Positions 1 through 11,179 of a stretch of 64,000 bases of DNA are shown piece by piece. The DNA is from Orientallactaga sibirica (taxonomy: Eukaryota; Chordata; Mammalia; Rodentia; Dipodidae). The notes beneath the pieces are model-generated. The model searched no databases. It had not been told where the DNA came from and was given only the letters and a program-made list of their open reading frames with translations. How positions within the stretch are numbered: the first letter of the stretch is position 1; every line of letters begins with the position of its first letter. The position numbers and the translations under genes are program-made. The DNA is taken from positions 4,811,501 to 4,875,500 of the forward strand of contig JAEOAD010000005.1 of the NCBI GenBank assembly GCA_036365145.1, in the 5' to 3' direction.

Positions 1-43
1 CCCGAGTGCTGGGATTAAAGACATACACCACCACGGCAGGCTT
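1..43 (-). mobile_element. B1 SINE fragment, cut by window edge
   Basis: Reverse complement of the B1 5' end (GCTGGGATTAAAG core followed by the GGCGTGGTGGC-like head). The rest lies outside the window. Confidence 0.85.
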
Positions 44-44
44 G

Positions 45-224
45 GTTATCTCTTACATCATACCATGTGTGCCCAACCCCCACCTGTGTTGTCCTTAGGC
101 TGAGAGCACCACCAGCTCACACCCCTTCTCACACAGCCAACTCAGAGAACCCAGCATTTGGATGAGCGTGGTGATGGTAGCCAGGTGATAATGTAAACTG
201 CACAAAAAAAAACTGTAATCAGGG
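45..224. other. Short unique stretch
   Basis: No repeat or gene recognised. Confidence 0.5.
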
Positions 225-297
225 CAGGACACCCATACCCCCCTCTCCGATGCTCAGTGGGTATCACGGAAGAGGAGGTTAAAGAATGTTTACTAAG

Positions 298-576
298 GGG
301 CTGGAGAGATGGCTTAGCAGATAAGGCGCCTGCCTGCTAAGCCTAAGAACACTGGTTCCAATCTCCAGCGGTTCCAATCTCCAGGTCCCACGTTTAGCCA
401 GATGCAAAGTGACGCAAGGGTGCAATGCCGCACTTGACCACAAGGGGGCACACGCATCTGGATTTTGTTCGCAGCAGCTGAGACACTGCTGGCGCGCCCA
501 TCTGGTCTGTCTTTCTCTCCCTCTGTCTATCTCTCTCTGTCTCTCTCTCCAAAAATAAATAAAAAAATAATTTTAA
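298..576 (+). mobile_element. DIP-type SINE, variant with duplicated B box
   Basis: tRNA-like head with A box TGGCTTAGCAG. The B box region GGTTCCAATCTCCAG occurs twice in tandem (about 354-385). A longer body carries GTGACGCAAGGGTGCAATGC before the usual CATCTGGA core. It ends in a CT tract and an A-rich tail. It is flanked by a 17-bp target-site duplication AAAGAATGTTTACTAAG at 281-297 and 577-593. A second copy of the variant is at 31756-32053. Confidence 0.9.
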
Positions 577-781
577 AAAGAATGTTTACTAAGAACCAGA
601 CGATGGGGAGGAGAGCTGTGCAGATGCTGCCGTGTGGGCGCAGCACGCTGCTACCATCAGGAACTCACAATAGCTATGGTTTCCAGCACAAGACGGAGCC
701 TGTTCACATTTCATCATGGATGACGGAGGGGTTCACAAGATCTCTCTTATCCCAGAGTAGCTATCACCGTTAATGGTTCCT

Positions 782-814
782 GGAGGAAGAGGAGGAGGAG
801 GAGGAGGAGGAAGA
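782..814. repeat. (GGA)n microsatellite
   Basis: About ten GGA/GAG triplets inside the L1 3' region. The purine tract accounts for the low-complexity frames here. Confidence 0.9.
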
Positions 815-1065
815 TGAGTCGTGTTCTTCAGTGATGTAGCCGTTGGTAAACTGCCCATACTCCAGGAAATAATCCCTTACCCACGGTCATTCAGGCAACC
901 CTCATCTAACTCAGAGGGTCACAGATGAAGAAAAGACATGAGAGTGGAAGATTAGTTGGGAAGAAAAAAAGGGTTTAGTGGGAGAGAGGGTAGTGGGAGG
1001 TGAGCATAATCAAAATACTTTATCCACACACGTAAAATTGTCAAAAATAAAATTATAAGGAAATT

Positions 1066-2054
1066 ATCTTGGAGAAATAATAATTCTTTTCTCTCCAAGC
1101 TATATTCTTTCTCTTTTTTTTTTTTTTTCTGGTGGCCATGCAAATTTTGTTGTAAGGTAGGTGGAACTTTTCCATGATAGCTCTTCTGTGGTTGAGAGAT
1201 TTGCTTTTGACCATTGACCCCACATCATAATAATCACAGATGCTAAATCCACAGTGGTACAGGGTCAGCCTTCCCAGGAGGCATTTCATTCTAGAAGCGA
1301 ATGTATTCCTGTATAGATTTCCGATGTGTACACTATGGAAACCAGGCAGGCTGGGGCAGAGGTGTTTGCTGATAACGCCCCTCAGCCGGGCAGGGTGACT
1401 GCAGCTCAGCTACCCACCTCCCCGAGGGCCACGCAGGGCACAGACCAGCGCTGGGAAGAAGCAGGATGGCCCCTCTGCAATCTCCAAGGTCCTCTTGTTA
1501 CAAGGATGGAATACAGAAGAAACAATTCTTGCTTAGCCAGGGGGCCCCAAAGGATACAGGAAATGGCAAGAGGAAGTAGGGTTCCAGGACACTGGAGGTC
1601 AGAGCGGGGTTCAGACCAGTGAGCGCTCACCAAGGGCTACGGGGAAGCGAGAGACCTCCGTGGAAAGTCACGGGAAGTCAAGGGCAAAGGCGTCACTCAC
1701 AGCCTCACTCACTGCCCCGCCTGCCTAGAGCCAGCCCAGGCACTTCCTGCTCGTTTCCTTTCCATGGAGCGATTAAGTGAAGGCAGGGGAATCCAAAAGA
1801 CATGTGAAAGTTTTAATAAAGTGTCTTCCCTGTGCTTCACAGAACAAGTCCTGCTGGCTGTTTCCGACCATGGGCAAGGAAGCTGCCATACGGGCGCACA
1901 GACCTCTGAAATGTGCCCTCCTGCCCTGAGGCCAAGTACGGGAATGAATAAGAAGAAGAAAACTTGAGGGAGTGGGAGATAGGCAGTGCAGCCTGAATGA
2001 GAAGCAAGAAAAATATAAGGGGAAACAGTCGGGAAAGACAAAGAGACAGAGAGC
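1066..2054. other. Unique sequence, no gene seen
   Basis: Mixed-composition DNA with a 14-T run near 1117-1130. Frames of up to 127 codons are open on both strands but overlap one another and show no recognisable protein. Confidence 0.5.
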
Positions 2055-2202
2055 AAGCTGGGCGTGGTGGCGCACGCCTTTAATCCCAGCATTTGGGAGG
2101 CACAGGTGCGAGGGTTCGTGTGAGTTCAAGGGCCCTGACACTACATAGTGAATTCCAGGTCATCCTGGCGTAGGGGAAGACCTTACCTCGAAAAACCAAA
2201 AA
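2055..2202 (+). mobile_element. B1 SINE
   Basis: Full-length: AGCTGGGCGTGGTGGCGC head, TTTAATCCCAGCA, GTGAATTCCAGGTCA, then a CTTACCTCGAAAAAC tail that runs into a purine-rich tract. Confidence 0.93.
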
Positions 2203-2204
2203 GG

Positions 2205-2288
2205 AAGAATAAGAAGAAGGAGGGGAAGAAGAGGAGGAGGAGGAGGAGAAGATGAAGGAGAAATAAGAGGAGAGAAAGAAAAGAAAAG
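2205..2288. repeat. Purine-rich (GGA/GAAA) tract
   Basis: Grew from the A-tail of the preceding B1. Nearly pure A/G on the + strand. Confidence 0.85.
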
Positions 2289-3012
2289 ATGACATTTAGG
2301 CCCACACCTTAGAGAGACTCTGCAGTGTCTACACAGGAAGCATGGGTGAGGACACACACAGCAGGGTGAGTGAAAGTAGTCTAAAACATCCATCACCAGG
2401 AAAACCGTGAGTGACACATCCTGAGTGACACATCCCAGAATGGTTACCTAATAGTTGTGAGGAATGGACAAAATCCGCGCGTGCTGAGGAGCACAGGTTT
2501 CAAACGCGGCTCCTCCTCAGTTTACCATGGTGTCTGTCCTGCTAAACCCGTCAAAGGATGGAACATCCTCACTGGAAACCTCATTAATCCACAGAACTTT
2601 CTAGTGGAGCAACATGCACACTGGAAAGCACCAGCTGCTTCCCCACTGGATAGTGGGGTTGATTTTGAGCTGTGGCTTGTCACTCTACCCAGGACCTCAA
2701 GAAAATATACAATGCATCCATGGCCTGGGGGAAAAAATGGAATTCAAAAGCCAATGAAGACATATTGCTTTGCTAACACTGTACAGTTGCAAATGTTAGC
2801 TCTGCGCAAAAATCCTGTCTTGGCAAATAAGGTGAAGAGTGATTGAAGAAGACATTTGATATCTATCTATGGTTTACACACACATGCACCCATGCACAAA
2901 CACACAAGAGCATGTGCTATACACACACACACAATTGCAAATTAAACACCACAAGTTGGGGATTGCCTGTATAGAATTGATATGGGGTAGTTTTTCAAAT
3001 TTTTTAAAATTT
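2289..3012. other. Unique sequence, no gene seen
   Basis: Contains a short CA-rich patch at 2875-2935. The 129-codon frame at 2457-2846 has no recognisable domain. Confidence 0.5.
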
Positions 3013-3229
3013 GTTTTATTTATTTATTTATTTGAGAGAGAGAAAGAAGAGGCAGACAGAGAGAGTGAGAGAAGAGAATGGGCTCACCAGGGCCTCCAGC
3101 TACTGCAAATGAACTCCAGATGCACGTGCCACCTTGTGCATCTGGTTTATGTGGGTCCTGGAGAATTGAACTAGGATCCTTTGGCTTTGCAGGCAAATGC
3201 CTTAACTGCTAAGCCATCTCTCCAGCCCC
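3013..3229 (-). mobile_element. DIP-type SINE
   Basis: Antisense copy: TTTATTTATTTGAGAGAG tail side first, ending with GCCATCTCTCCAGCCCC. Full-length. Confidence 0.93.
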
Positions 3230-3235
3230 TAAATA

Positions 3236-3419
3236 TTTTATTTTATTTATTTATTTGAGAGAGAGAGAGAATGGGTGAGTCAGCCTCCAGCCATTGCAAA
3301 CAAACTCCAGATACATGTACCACCTTGAGCATCTGGTTTACATGGGTCTGGAGAATCGAACCTGGGTCCTTTGGCTTTACAGGCAAGTGCCTTAACTGCT
3401 AAGCCATCACTCCAGCCCC
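3236..3419 (-). mobile_element. DIP-type SINE
   Basis: Second antisense copy only a few bases after the first, with a shorter GA tract. Its antisense frame gives the recurring SINE-encoded peptide. Confidence 0.92.
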
Positions 3420-3594
3420 TAGTTTTTCTATTTTTTAAGTAAGTTTTAGGAAAGAACGCACAATATGATACCATTTACTTTTAAAAACTAAGTGAAATTT
3501 CATGTTTGTGGAAATATTCATTATTTTCTCTTTGTTATGATAAAGTTCCTGACCACCCCCCCCCCAAAAAAAAACACACTGTAGGAACAACGTG

Positions 3595-3766
3595 CTTGCT
3601 TGGCTTTACTTTGAGGGCCAGTTCATCACGGTGGGGAAGGTGTGGTCGCAGGAGGGTGAGGGAGCTGGTTACATTGTGTTTTCAATCAGGAAGCAGAGAG
3701 AGATGAATCTCCTTTCTCTCCTTTGTATTCAGTGTGGGACCCCAGCCCACTGTCACCACATAGTTA
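3595..3766 (+). mobile_element. Old interspersed-repeat remnant (unassigned family)
   Basis: Contains TTCATCACGGTGGGGAAG, CAGGAAGCAGAGAGAGATG and GTGTGGGACCCCAGCCCA, in the same order as in the following remnant. It looks like an extra, degenerate copy of the element that hosts the minisatellite. Confidence 0.5.
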
Positions 3767-4060
3767 CCTTATCATTGCTGAGGAAAAAACCTGACAAAAA
3801 TCAGTTGAAGGGAGAAAGAGTTATTTGAGCGTACACCTCCAGGTTTCATTGCATCATGGTGGAAAGTGCATGGGGGAGGGGGTGCTTGAGGCAGCTGGTC
3901 ACATTTCAGCCCACAGTGAGGAAGCAGAGAGCCAGGAATGCTGATGCTCACCCAGGGATCCGCTCTGTATATGTTCCAGGACCCCAGTCCATAAATAGTG
4001 CCACCCAAAGTTAAGGAGGGTCTTCGTTCCTCAATTAAACCTAATCCAAAAGCCCTACAC
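3767..4060 (+). mobile_element. Old interspersed repeat, 5' part
   Basis: Runs ACCTGACAAAAATCAGTTG, CATCATGGTGGAAAGTGC, GAGGCAGCTGGTCACATTTC, AGGACCCCAGTCCATAA, TCCTCAATTAAACCTAATC. I recognise this order from a repeat common in rodent genomes but cannot name the family safely. Its 3' part has become the tandem array that follows. Confidence 0.6.
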
Positions 4061-5736
4061 AGCCATACCTGCAGGCTGACTAATCTACATAGGCCCTCAC
4101 AGGGGGTTCGAAGTCCTGTCATACCTGCAGGCTGACTAATCTAGGCCCTCATAGGGGTTAAGTCAAAGGGCCCTCACAAGTCCTGTCATACCTGCAGGGG
4201 GAGGGGGCTCAAGTCCTGTCATACCTACAGGCTAACTAATCTACATAGGCCCTCACGGGGGGCTCAAAGTCCTGTCATACCTACAGGCTAACTAATCTAC
4301 ATAGGCCCTCACAGGGGTTACCTACAGGTCCTGTCATAGGCCCCTACAGGCTAACTAATCTACATAGGCCCTCAGGGGGGGGGTCTCATAGGCCCTCACA
4401 AGTCCTGTCATACCTACAGCCTAACTAATCTACATAGGCCCTCACAGGGGGTTCAAAGTCCTGTCATACCTACAGGCTAACTAATCTACAGAGGCCCTCA
4501 TGGGGGGTTCGAAGTCCTGTCATACCTACAGGCTAACTAATCTACATAGGCCCTCACAGGGGTTACCACAGGTCCTGTCATACCTACAGGCTAACTAATC
4601 ATACCACAGGCCCTCAGGCCCTCAGGGGGTTCGAAGTCCTGTCATACCTGCAGGCTGACTAATCTACATAGGCCCTCACAGGGGGGCTCAAAGTCCTGTC
4701 ATACCTGCAGGCTAACTAATCTACATAGGCCCTCACAGGGGGTTCGAAGTCCTGTCATACCTACAGGCTAACTAATCTACAGAGGCCCTCATGGGGGGTT
4801 CGAAGTCCTGTCATACCTACAGCCTAACTAATCTACATAGGCCCTCACAGGGGGTTCAAAGTCCTGTCATACCTACAGGCTAACTAATCTACAGAGGCCC
4901 TCACAGGGGGTTCAAGTCCTGTCATACCTACAGGCCTAACTAATCTACATACAGGCCCTCACAGGGGTTCAAAGTCCTGTCATACCTACAGGCTAACTAA
5001 TCTACATAGGCCCTCACAGGGGGCTCGAAGTCCTGTCATACCTACAGGCTAACTAATCTACATAGGCCCTCACAGGGGGCTCGAAGTCCTGTCATACCTA
5101 CAGGCTAACTAATCTACATAGGCCCTCACAGGGGGCTCGAAGTCCTGTCATACCTACAGGCTGACCTAATCTACATAGGCCCTCATGGGGGCTCGAAGTC
5201 CTGTCATACCTACAGGCAGGCTAACTAATCATACCACAGGGCCCTCACAGGGGGCTCGAAGTCCTGTCATACCTGCAGGCTAACTAATCTACATAGGCCC
5301 TCACGGGGGTTCGAAGTCCTGTCATACCTACAGGCTAACTAATCTACATAGGCCCTCACAGGGGGCTCGAAGTCCTGTCATACCTGCAGGCTAACTAATC
5401 TACATAGGCCCTCACAGGGGGTTCGAAGTCCTGTCATACCTACAGGCTAACTAATCTACATAGGCCCTCACAGGAGGTTACCTACAGGTCCTGTGTCATA
5501 GGCCCTGCAGGCTAACTAATCTACATACAGGCCCTCACACAGGGGCTCAAGTCCTGTCATACCTACAGGCTAACTAATCTACATCAGGCCCTCACCACAG
5601 GGGGCCCTTGAAGTCCTGTCATACCTACAGGCTAACTAATCTACATAGGCCCTCACAGGGGGAGGTTCGAAGTCCTGTCATACCTGCAGGCTAACTAATC
5701 TACATAGGCCCTCACAGGGGGCTCGAAGTCCTGTCA
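4061..5736 (+). repeat. 56-bp minisatellite, about 30 units
   Basis: The regular part has an exact 56-bp period, with unit starts at 5041, 5097 and 5153. Each unit contains CCTACAGGCTAACTAATCTA, CATAGGCCCTCACAGGGGG and TCGAAGTCCTGTCATA. I count about 30 occurrences of TCCTGTCAT. Units near 4140-4400 and 5460-5640 are broken by small insertions and deletions, and a variant joint containing GGTTACCTACAGGTCC recurs at about 4317 and 5475. The array starts and ends inside the flanking interspersed repeat, so it probably arose by amplification of an internal segment. Confidence 0.95.
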
Positions 5737-5892
5737 ACTTCACAGTCAATATGGACCGTCTCCAAAGGTGCTGCCCACATTCACACTGGGTCTGCCCACC
5801 GCAGTTAAACTTTTCTGGAAACATCTTTGTGGACACACCCAGAAGTGTGTCTATGGTAATTCTAAATTGACAGGATTAACCCTCACAAGTTG
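5737..5892 (+). mobile_element. Old interspersed repeat, 3' part after the array
   Basis: CCTGTCAACTTCACAGTCAATATGGACC continues the last array unit (5731 on) and matches the typical end of the host repeat. A second partial copy follows (GGTGCTGCCCACATTCACAC, GGACACACCCAGAAGTGTG, TAAATTGACAGGATTAACC). Confidence 0.5.
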
Positions 5893-5934
5893 ATCCTGGG
5901 TCTGAAGTATAAAAGAAGCTGTGGAGGGGGGGGT

Positions 5935-6160
5935 GGGCTGGAGAGATGGCTTAGAGGTTAAAGTGCTTGCCTGCAAAGCAAAAGGACCCAGGTTCAACTC
6001 CCCAGGACCCACGTAAGCCAGATGCACAAGGGGGCACATGTGTTTGGAGTTTGTTTGCAGTGGCTGGAGGCCCTGACATGCCCATTTTCTATCTGCCTTT
6101 TCTCTCTCTCTCTCTCTCTCTTTCTCCGTCTCTCAAATAAATAAATAAAAATAAGATATA
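5935..6160 (+). mobile_element. DIP-type SINE
   Basis: Full-length, with a (CT) tract at 6098-6122 and an (AAAT)n tail. A 13-bp target-site duplication AAAGAAGCTGTGG is at 5912-5924 and 6168-6180. Confidence 0.95.
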
Positions 6161-6180
6161 TTTTTTTAAAGAAGCTGTGG

Positions 6181-6468
6181 GGCTGGGGAGATGGCTCAGC
6201 GTATAAGGTACTCACTGTATACCTTAAAGCCTGAATTCCTGAGTTCAATTCTCAGCCTCCATGTAAAAATAAAAAAGCTAGAAGCCATGGTGAGCTTCTG
6301 TAATCCTACCACATTTTGGAAGATTGGGAAATAGAATTTTGGGAATGTCCTCAGCAAGTATAGCAAAAACAGAGCAACAGCGAGATCCAGAGAAACCCAC
6401 CTCCAGTGAGAGAGACAGACTCAGAGCTGTCCTCTGACCTCCACGTGTCTGCCATGGCACGCGCACGT

Positions 6469-6501
<33 letters not shown>

Positions 6502-6515
6502 TAAATCTTAAAAAT
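6181..6515 (+). mobile_element. Old composite tRNA-head SINE (B3/B4-like)
   Basis: Begins GGGCTGGGGAGATGGCTCAG with a B box GAGTTCAATTCTCAG, then a B1-like middle (CATGGTGAGCTTCTGTAATC, CCAGAGAAACCCACCTC) and TCTGACCTCCACGTGTCTG running into (AC)n and AATAAATCTTAAAAATAAA. It abuts the 3' target-site duplication of the preceding DIP. Confidence 0.7.
6469..6499. repeat. (AC)n microsatellite
   Basis: About 15 dinucleotide units at the 3' end of the composite SINE. Confidence 0.95.
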
Positions 6516-6850
6516 AAATCCATAAACAGCATGAGGACACAGCTTTGGGGTAGGGCAGAGAAGCCAAGGGGCTGTGACGGGGACCAGTAGAAACGTAGCA
6601 TTAGCCACTAAAATCTCTAACTTTTAGAAAACAAAACAGAACAGCAGCACTAGTGTTCATCGCTTCCAGGTGGGTGGTAAATTCATTCGTAATTTTGTTT
6701 TCTGTACCACGTGTTATAAACTCTTGAAATTTTCTAAACAAATAAGTAAATTCAACCCGAAATCTTGGTCTGTTGTCTGACAAGTTCCATAGGGAAGGCA
6801 AAAAAGAAAACACTCTCTGGCATTAAGCATCTTTTAGAGACTCCCGTCCA

Positions 6851-6851
<1 letters not shown>
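6516..6851. other. Unique sequence, no gene seen
   Basis: No repeat signature or coding exon recognised. Confidence 0.5.
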
Positions 6852-6886
<35 letters not shown>

Positions 6887-6970
6887 CTTGCTCTCGCTCG
6901 CTCTCCCTTTCTATTTCACACGTAGACATGCATACATGCATATGGACACACACACACACACACACACACA
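6852..6970. repeat. (CT)n and (AC)n microsatellites
   Basis: CT run 6852-6883 followed by degenerate CTCG units, then AC run 6945-6970. The 84-codon + frame and 111-codon - frame here are low-complexity. Confidence 0.9.
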
Positions 6971-7599
6971 GATACAGGTAGGACTTCTGCTCTTTCTCTA
7001 CTTGGCTAGTGTAGATTAAGTACAAATGAGTGTAAGACCCAGAGGTTTGCCAGGTCCTCCTGTAACAGGGCAGTGTGCAAAGTGCTCCTGATGGCAGGGA
7101 CTGATCGACGGTGGGACTCCCAGTCCCCAAGGAGGCCAAGACATGTGTTGAACACCACTCATGGCTCATGGGCAGCCAGAGCCCCTGGGCCTTTCCAGAG
7201 CCAGGCTAGCACAAACATGCCTTTGGGAATTAATTTCACAAACCCCCCTTCTAAAAGAAAGTGACACCTAAGCTGGTCTTTAACAGGATATGGTTCCCCT
7301 GATTTTTTTCTTAAAAGAAGAACATTCTGAACAGAAGAACAATCTATAACAAATCCTAAAGACATAAAATATATCACTAACGAATATGGTGGCAAGGAAG
7401 GGATTCTAAGAAGGGACCTAACACTGTTTTTGTCTGGATACACTGGAATGGCCATAGTGACAATCACAGCCTTAAATCCTCGTGACTCTATTAACCACAG
7501 CAAAGGTTTGTTTCTCATTCACACACACACCCAAAAAAAAAAATCCTTCTACTCCCTCCACAATGTGTAGAGAAGACTAGCCCTGGCCTTGCCCACTTC
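6971..7599. other. Unique sequence, no gene seen
   Basis: The 119-codon minus frame at 7159-7518 has no family resemblance that I can recognise. Confidence 0.5.
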
Positions 7600-7862
7600 T
7601 GGTGGGCCCAGCTATTCCTTAGCCTGAGACAGCATCCCTCCAATCTGCACTTCATCTGCCTGAGGTCTCCTTCCCTCAGTCTGCTTATGTCTTAATTTCC
7701 CTAGTCTGATGGGGATCCCTCTTATTGGATTAGGGTCCACCCTAATGCCCTTATTGTAACTGGATTACATCTGTAAAGATCCTACTTCCAGTTAAGGTCT
7801 ATTCATAGATAGGACAGTTCAGGATTTCAACCTACTTTTTAGAGGGACACAATCCAACCTAC
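7600..7862 (+). mobile_element. Ancient eutherian interspersed repeat remnant
   Basis: TTGGATTAGGGTCCACCCTA, TAACTGGATTACATCTGTAA, AGATCCTACTTCCAGTTAAG and GGGACACAATCCAACC appear in the order of a dispersed repeat that is also common in primate genomes. I do not assign a family name. Confidence 0.6.
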
Positions 7863-8238
7863 ACAGCCTGCAAGGTCACCACAACAGGACAGGACAGCTG
7901 AAGGCCACCGTGAGATGTTCTGATGTGATTGAGGGCCAAGCCTGGAAGTGACTTCTACTATTTTCCCCCCATTGACCAAACCTTGTGACCTAGTCCCAGC
8001 CTCAGTGCACGGAGAGGAGTAGCAATGTACACAACAACGGAGTCATCCAGCTGGCTCCCTAAGACAGGGCTTCCTGGGACCACCAGCCTTTATTCCTCAG
8101 GCAGCAGGAAGCCACCAAGCTGGACCTCATTGTATGTTTGGGACCAAAGGGATGGTGAGTAATTGAAGGGAAGGATGACAGTGGAGGAGCATTTCTGGAG
8201 TCTAGCCCACTTCAGATGCTATAGAACTACGACAGAGC
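7863..8238. other. Unique sequence, no gene seen
   Basis: No repeat recognised. Confidence 0.5.
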
Positions 8239-8384
8239 AACTGGGTGTGGTGACGCATGCCTTTAGTCTCAGCACTTGAGAGGCAGTTAGGAGGATCGCT
8301 GTGATTGGAGTCCAGCCCGGGCCACAGAGTGAGTTCTGGGTCAGCCTGGAATAGAGTGAGACCCTACCTCTAAAAATAAAAAGA
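8239..8384 (+). mobile_element. B1 SINE, diverged
   Basis: ACTGGGTGTGGTGACGCATG head and GAGTGAGACCCTACCTC end. Several substitutions in the middle suggest an older copy. Confidence 0.88.
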
Positions 8385-9071
8385 TCTCATTGAGAGTGCA
8401 CAATAAATATCCGTAGCAGAGCTATATTGGTGACAAGGGAAAGCTTTGAGGAGATGTACAGAGCATGAACTAAAGACAAGTCCCCCGCCTTCTGAAGCTC
8501 CTTGGGGGATGTAGGAGTGGTGATTGACAAGGGTTAGAAAGCAGAAGAAAAGGGGTGCCGTGGCTCCCAGTTCCACTTAGGAAAGGGAGGAGAAATTTAA
8601 GGCTCCTCTTTGTGGAACTGGTCTTGTCCCCTGACCCCTTGGCAGTGATGGCACCATGGAGTTTCCTTCAGGCCTGGCAGACTGGCAGTGAGGAGGGGCC
8701 TCAGCTAGCTGTCAAGAGTCCTTTCCTTCCTCCCTCCCAGACAGGCAACCAGTCAGAAAAAGGAAGAACGTCTTTTCTGGCCTGCAATGCCTCAAGTCAG
8801 GATATTAAAGGGTCTGAGCCAAAGGAACGCGTCCTGCCTTGGAGAAACTCTCCTGAATATTTTGCCAAGTGCCACAGAACCAGCTCATTCTGCTCAGTTT
8901 GCCTGTAGGGTTGCTACGACTGAAGCTAGTGCAGGCTTCACATCATGATGAAGGAAGAAACCCCATCCAGAAATGTCTCTTGGAAACCCTCCTCCTTCTG
9001 TAAGGGAATCACACAGGAAAGAAATGAATTTTGGAAAAATAAACCAGAGGCTTTGTATTTCCACTTTTTTT
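8385..9071. other. Unique sequence, no gene seen
   Basis: A 117-codon frame (8555-8908) is open but has no recognisable motif and no splice-site context that I would trust. Confidence 0.5.
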
Positions 9072-9337
9072 GTTTTTGAGGCAAGCCCAACAGGCTGTAC
9101 CTTTTTTTTTTTTTCTTTTAGAGAGAGAGAGAAAGAGAGAGATTGAGAATTGGTGTGCCAGGGCCTCTAGCCATTGTAATGGAGCTCCAGATGCATGTGT
9201 CTCCTTGTGTGCATGTGCAACCTTGCGCTCTTGCGTCACCTTGTGTGTCTGGCTTACATGGGATCTGGGGAGTTGAATGTGGGTCATGAGGCTTCACAGG
9301 TAAGTGCCTTAACCGCCAAGCCATGTCTCCAGCCCTC
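9072..9337 (-). mobile_element. DIP-type SINE, long subfamily with extended 3' end
   Basis: Antisense copy. The body carries the extra AAGGTGACGCAAGAGCGCAA segment, and a 3' extension reading CCTGTTGGGCTTGCCTCAAA follows the GA/CT tract. The same extension occurs at 23190-23222 and 30364-30390. Confidence 0.9.
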
Positions 9338-10122
9338 ATGTTTCCACTTTGATGCCAGCTCTGCAATATGGAGCCAGAGTTTCAGTGTGGCTCCTAGAAA
9401 AGAGAAAAAGACTCTGAGGCTAACCAAGTCCACGCCAGGTCCCGGCAAAAGGTGGTGACTTCCTATTAATTTCATGAAGGAGTTCTGTTTTCCTGGGAAA
9501 AAACCTCCTCCAGGACACCCCTGCCCTGCAAGATAAATCACTCTCAAAGGGGTTGTGTGCCCTGGCTTCCCACGCCATTTCCACAGTCATTGCTGGGGGA
9601 GTTTTGTATGCACATTTCCTTCCTATTCCACTACCCACATTCAAAAAAAAATTGGCCTAAGAGGGTTTTTAAGACACCATGCTGGAAGGGATGGATTACT
9701 TCAAGAGGAAATCCAGGTCCACTGGAAGGAGAAAAGGCAGAAAGCACCTTCCAGATTACAAAGCTTTATGGCCTTGCACAGTGGAGGCTGCAGGAAAGCC
9801 TGCAGGCTGAGTTTGTGTTGTGAAGGGGTCAGCTCTGTGTGCCGGGACTGCACGCTGGTATACACATTCTTTGTCCCCCAGTCATGCTGTAATGCAGAAA
9901 GTTACCATTCACTTAGCACAACGTTGTCCACAGTACAACAATTCCTCTATCTCGCCATCCCTGCCTGGAGGACGGCAGCAGGCTGACCTCTTAGTGAGAG
10001 AAATGGCCCCTCCCCTGGCTTGGCGCATTAAACATGGCTTTCTAACCACACAAGGAGCCCTGGAGTCAGAGAAAGCCCTCAACTGGGGCAATTTGAAAAT
10101 GATACTTCTGCTAGAATGCCTG
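9338..10122. other. Unique sequence, no gene seen
   Basis: Overlapping open frames of 143 and 155 codons (9555-10287) end in the CT microsatellite. They lack recognisable domains and I do not call them genes. Confidence 0.5.
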
Positions 10123-10123
10123 G

Positions 10124-10165
<42 letters not shown>
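10123..10165. repeat. (CT)n microsatellite
   Basis: About 20 CT units with one TTT interruption. No SINE head is attached. Confidence 0.95.
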
Positions 10166-10167
<2 letters not shown>

Positions 10168-10805
10168 TCCCACTTTCTCATTCACATCTTCCATCCTTCT
10201 TTGTTACCCTTTGGATCAAGTAGCTTCCACCCTCAGAGCACAGCAAGGTCTGGGGGAAACACCATAGAGTGCCGCCTCACAGCGTAAGGTCAAGGCAAAT
10301 CAGAAGTAGGGTCAAGTGGCAATCCCTCACACGCAGCAAGCGGCTCTGTTCGCCCTCTACTCCTTAGACTTACTAAGGGTTAGAACTTTGAACTTTTTCA
10401 GGTGCCCTTCATCAGCTCAGACACTGCAATGCACCTTGTGGCCATGTGTTAAGTGGCTTGTGACTAACTGAATGTTTTTGTTATGCCTCAGATGACCTGA
10501 GCACAGTTAATTCAAAAGCAAGAAAGGCAAGCTCACCCTCTCATAGAGCTCGACCCAGCATGCACCCACTGGAGAGAATGGTCGGCTGGGTGTTTCTCTC
10601 CAGCAGAGATTTTGGAACAGATTGGAAATGCCCCATTAGGGTACATTCACCTTTCATCATTGCAGACACTGTTAACATTTTAATCACACGCACAAACACA
10701 CATGCAAGGTTAATGATTTTATTAAGACCTGCTCTGACTTGGAATTCACCTGCTTAAAGCTCCTCACTGCACTGGTGAGAATGCCTGAAGCTGCATCTTC
10801 AAAGG
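10166..10805. other. Unique sequence, no gene seen
   Basis: No repeat or exon recognised. Confidence 0.5.
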
Positions 10806-11022
10806 TGTTTTTGTTTGTTTGTTTGCAATCAAAGAGAGACAGAGAAACAGACAGAGAAAGAGAACGGGCACTCCAGGGCCTCTAGATACTGCAAACAAAC
10901 TCCAGATGCATGTGCTACCTAGTGCGTGCTTGATGTGCCTTTACATGGGTACTGAGGAATCAAACCCAGGTCCTTAGGCTTTGCAGGAAAGCACATTAAC
11001 CGTTAAGCCATCCCTCCAGCCC
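10806..11022 (-). mobile_element. DIP-type SINE, diverged
   Basis: Antisense, with extra GTGCTTGATGTGCC in the body. Target site CATCTTCAA(A)GG flanks it at about 10794 and 11022. Confidence 0.9.
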
Positions 11023-11179
11023 ATCTTCAAGGTTTTCACATCAGCACATCTAAAACATTTGGATGTCAGAATTTATTTACATGGACTCATTGGTTTGGCA
11101 TTAGCTTTGGATGTGTGGAGAGCTCCCATCCATGGAAGGAAGCTGGGAGGGAACAATGAGGAAAGGGGACTTATCGTTA

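Larger units (their letters stand above)
225..1065 (+). mobile_element. L1 3' UTR/3' end, split by a SINE
   Basis: The text resembles the 3' region of rodent L1 elements as I recall it: a CACGGAAGAGGAGG block, a segment around TTCAGTGATGTAGCC with GGTAAACTGCCCAT, and a terminal AATCAAAATAC...AATAAAATTATAA. The left half (about 240-296) resembles 46795-46835 in the second L1 3' end of this window. A DIP-type SINE occupies 298-576, and the L1 resumes after the target-site duplication. No ORF2 remains. The left boundary is approximate. Confidence 0.6.

Noticed and set aside
781..814. Coding glutamate-rich stretch
   Set aside because: It is a GGA microsatellite in an L1 3' UTR.
2457..2846. 129-codon + frame in unique DNA
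   Set aside because: No recognisable protein, and a frame of this length is expected by chance in 64 kb.
4061..5736. CRISPR-like array of direct repeats
   Set aside because: Units are contiguous with no unique spacers, have a 56-bp period and derive from a dispersed element in a mammalian genome.
9555..10287. Overlapping + frames of 143 and 155 codons
   Set aside because: Two different frames overlap, one ends in CT-repeat-encoded SLSLSL, and neither has a recognisable motif.
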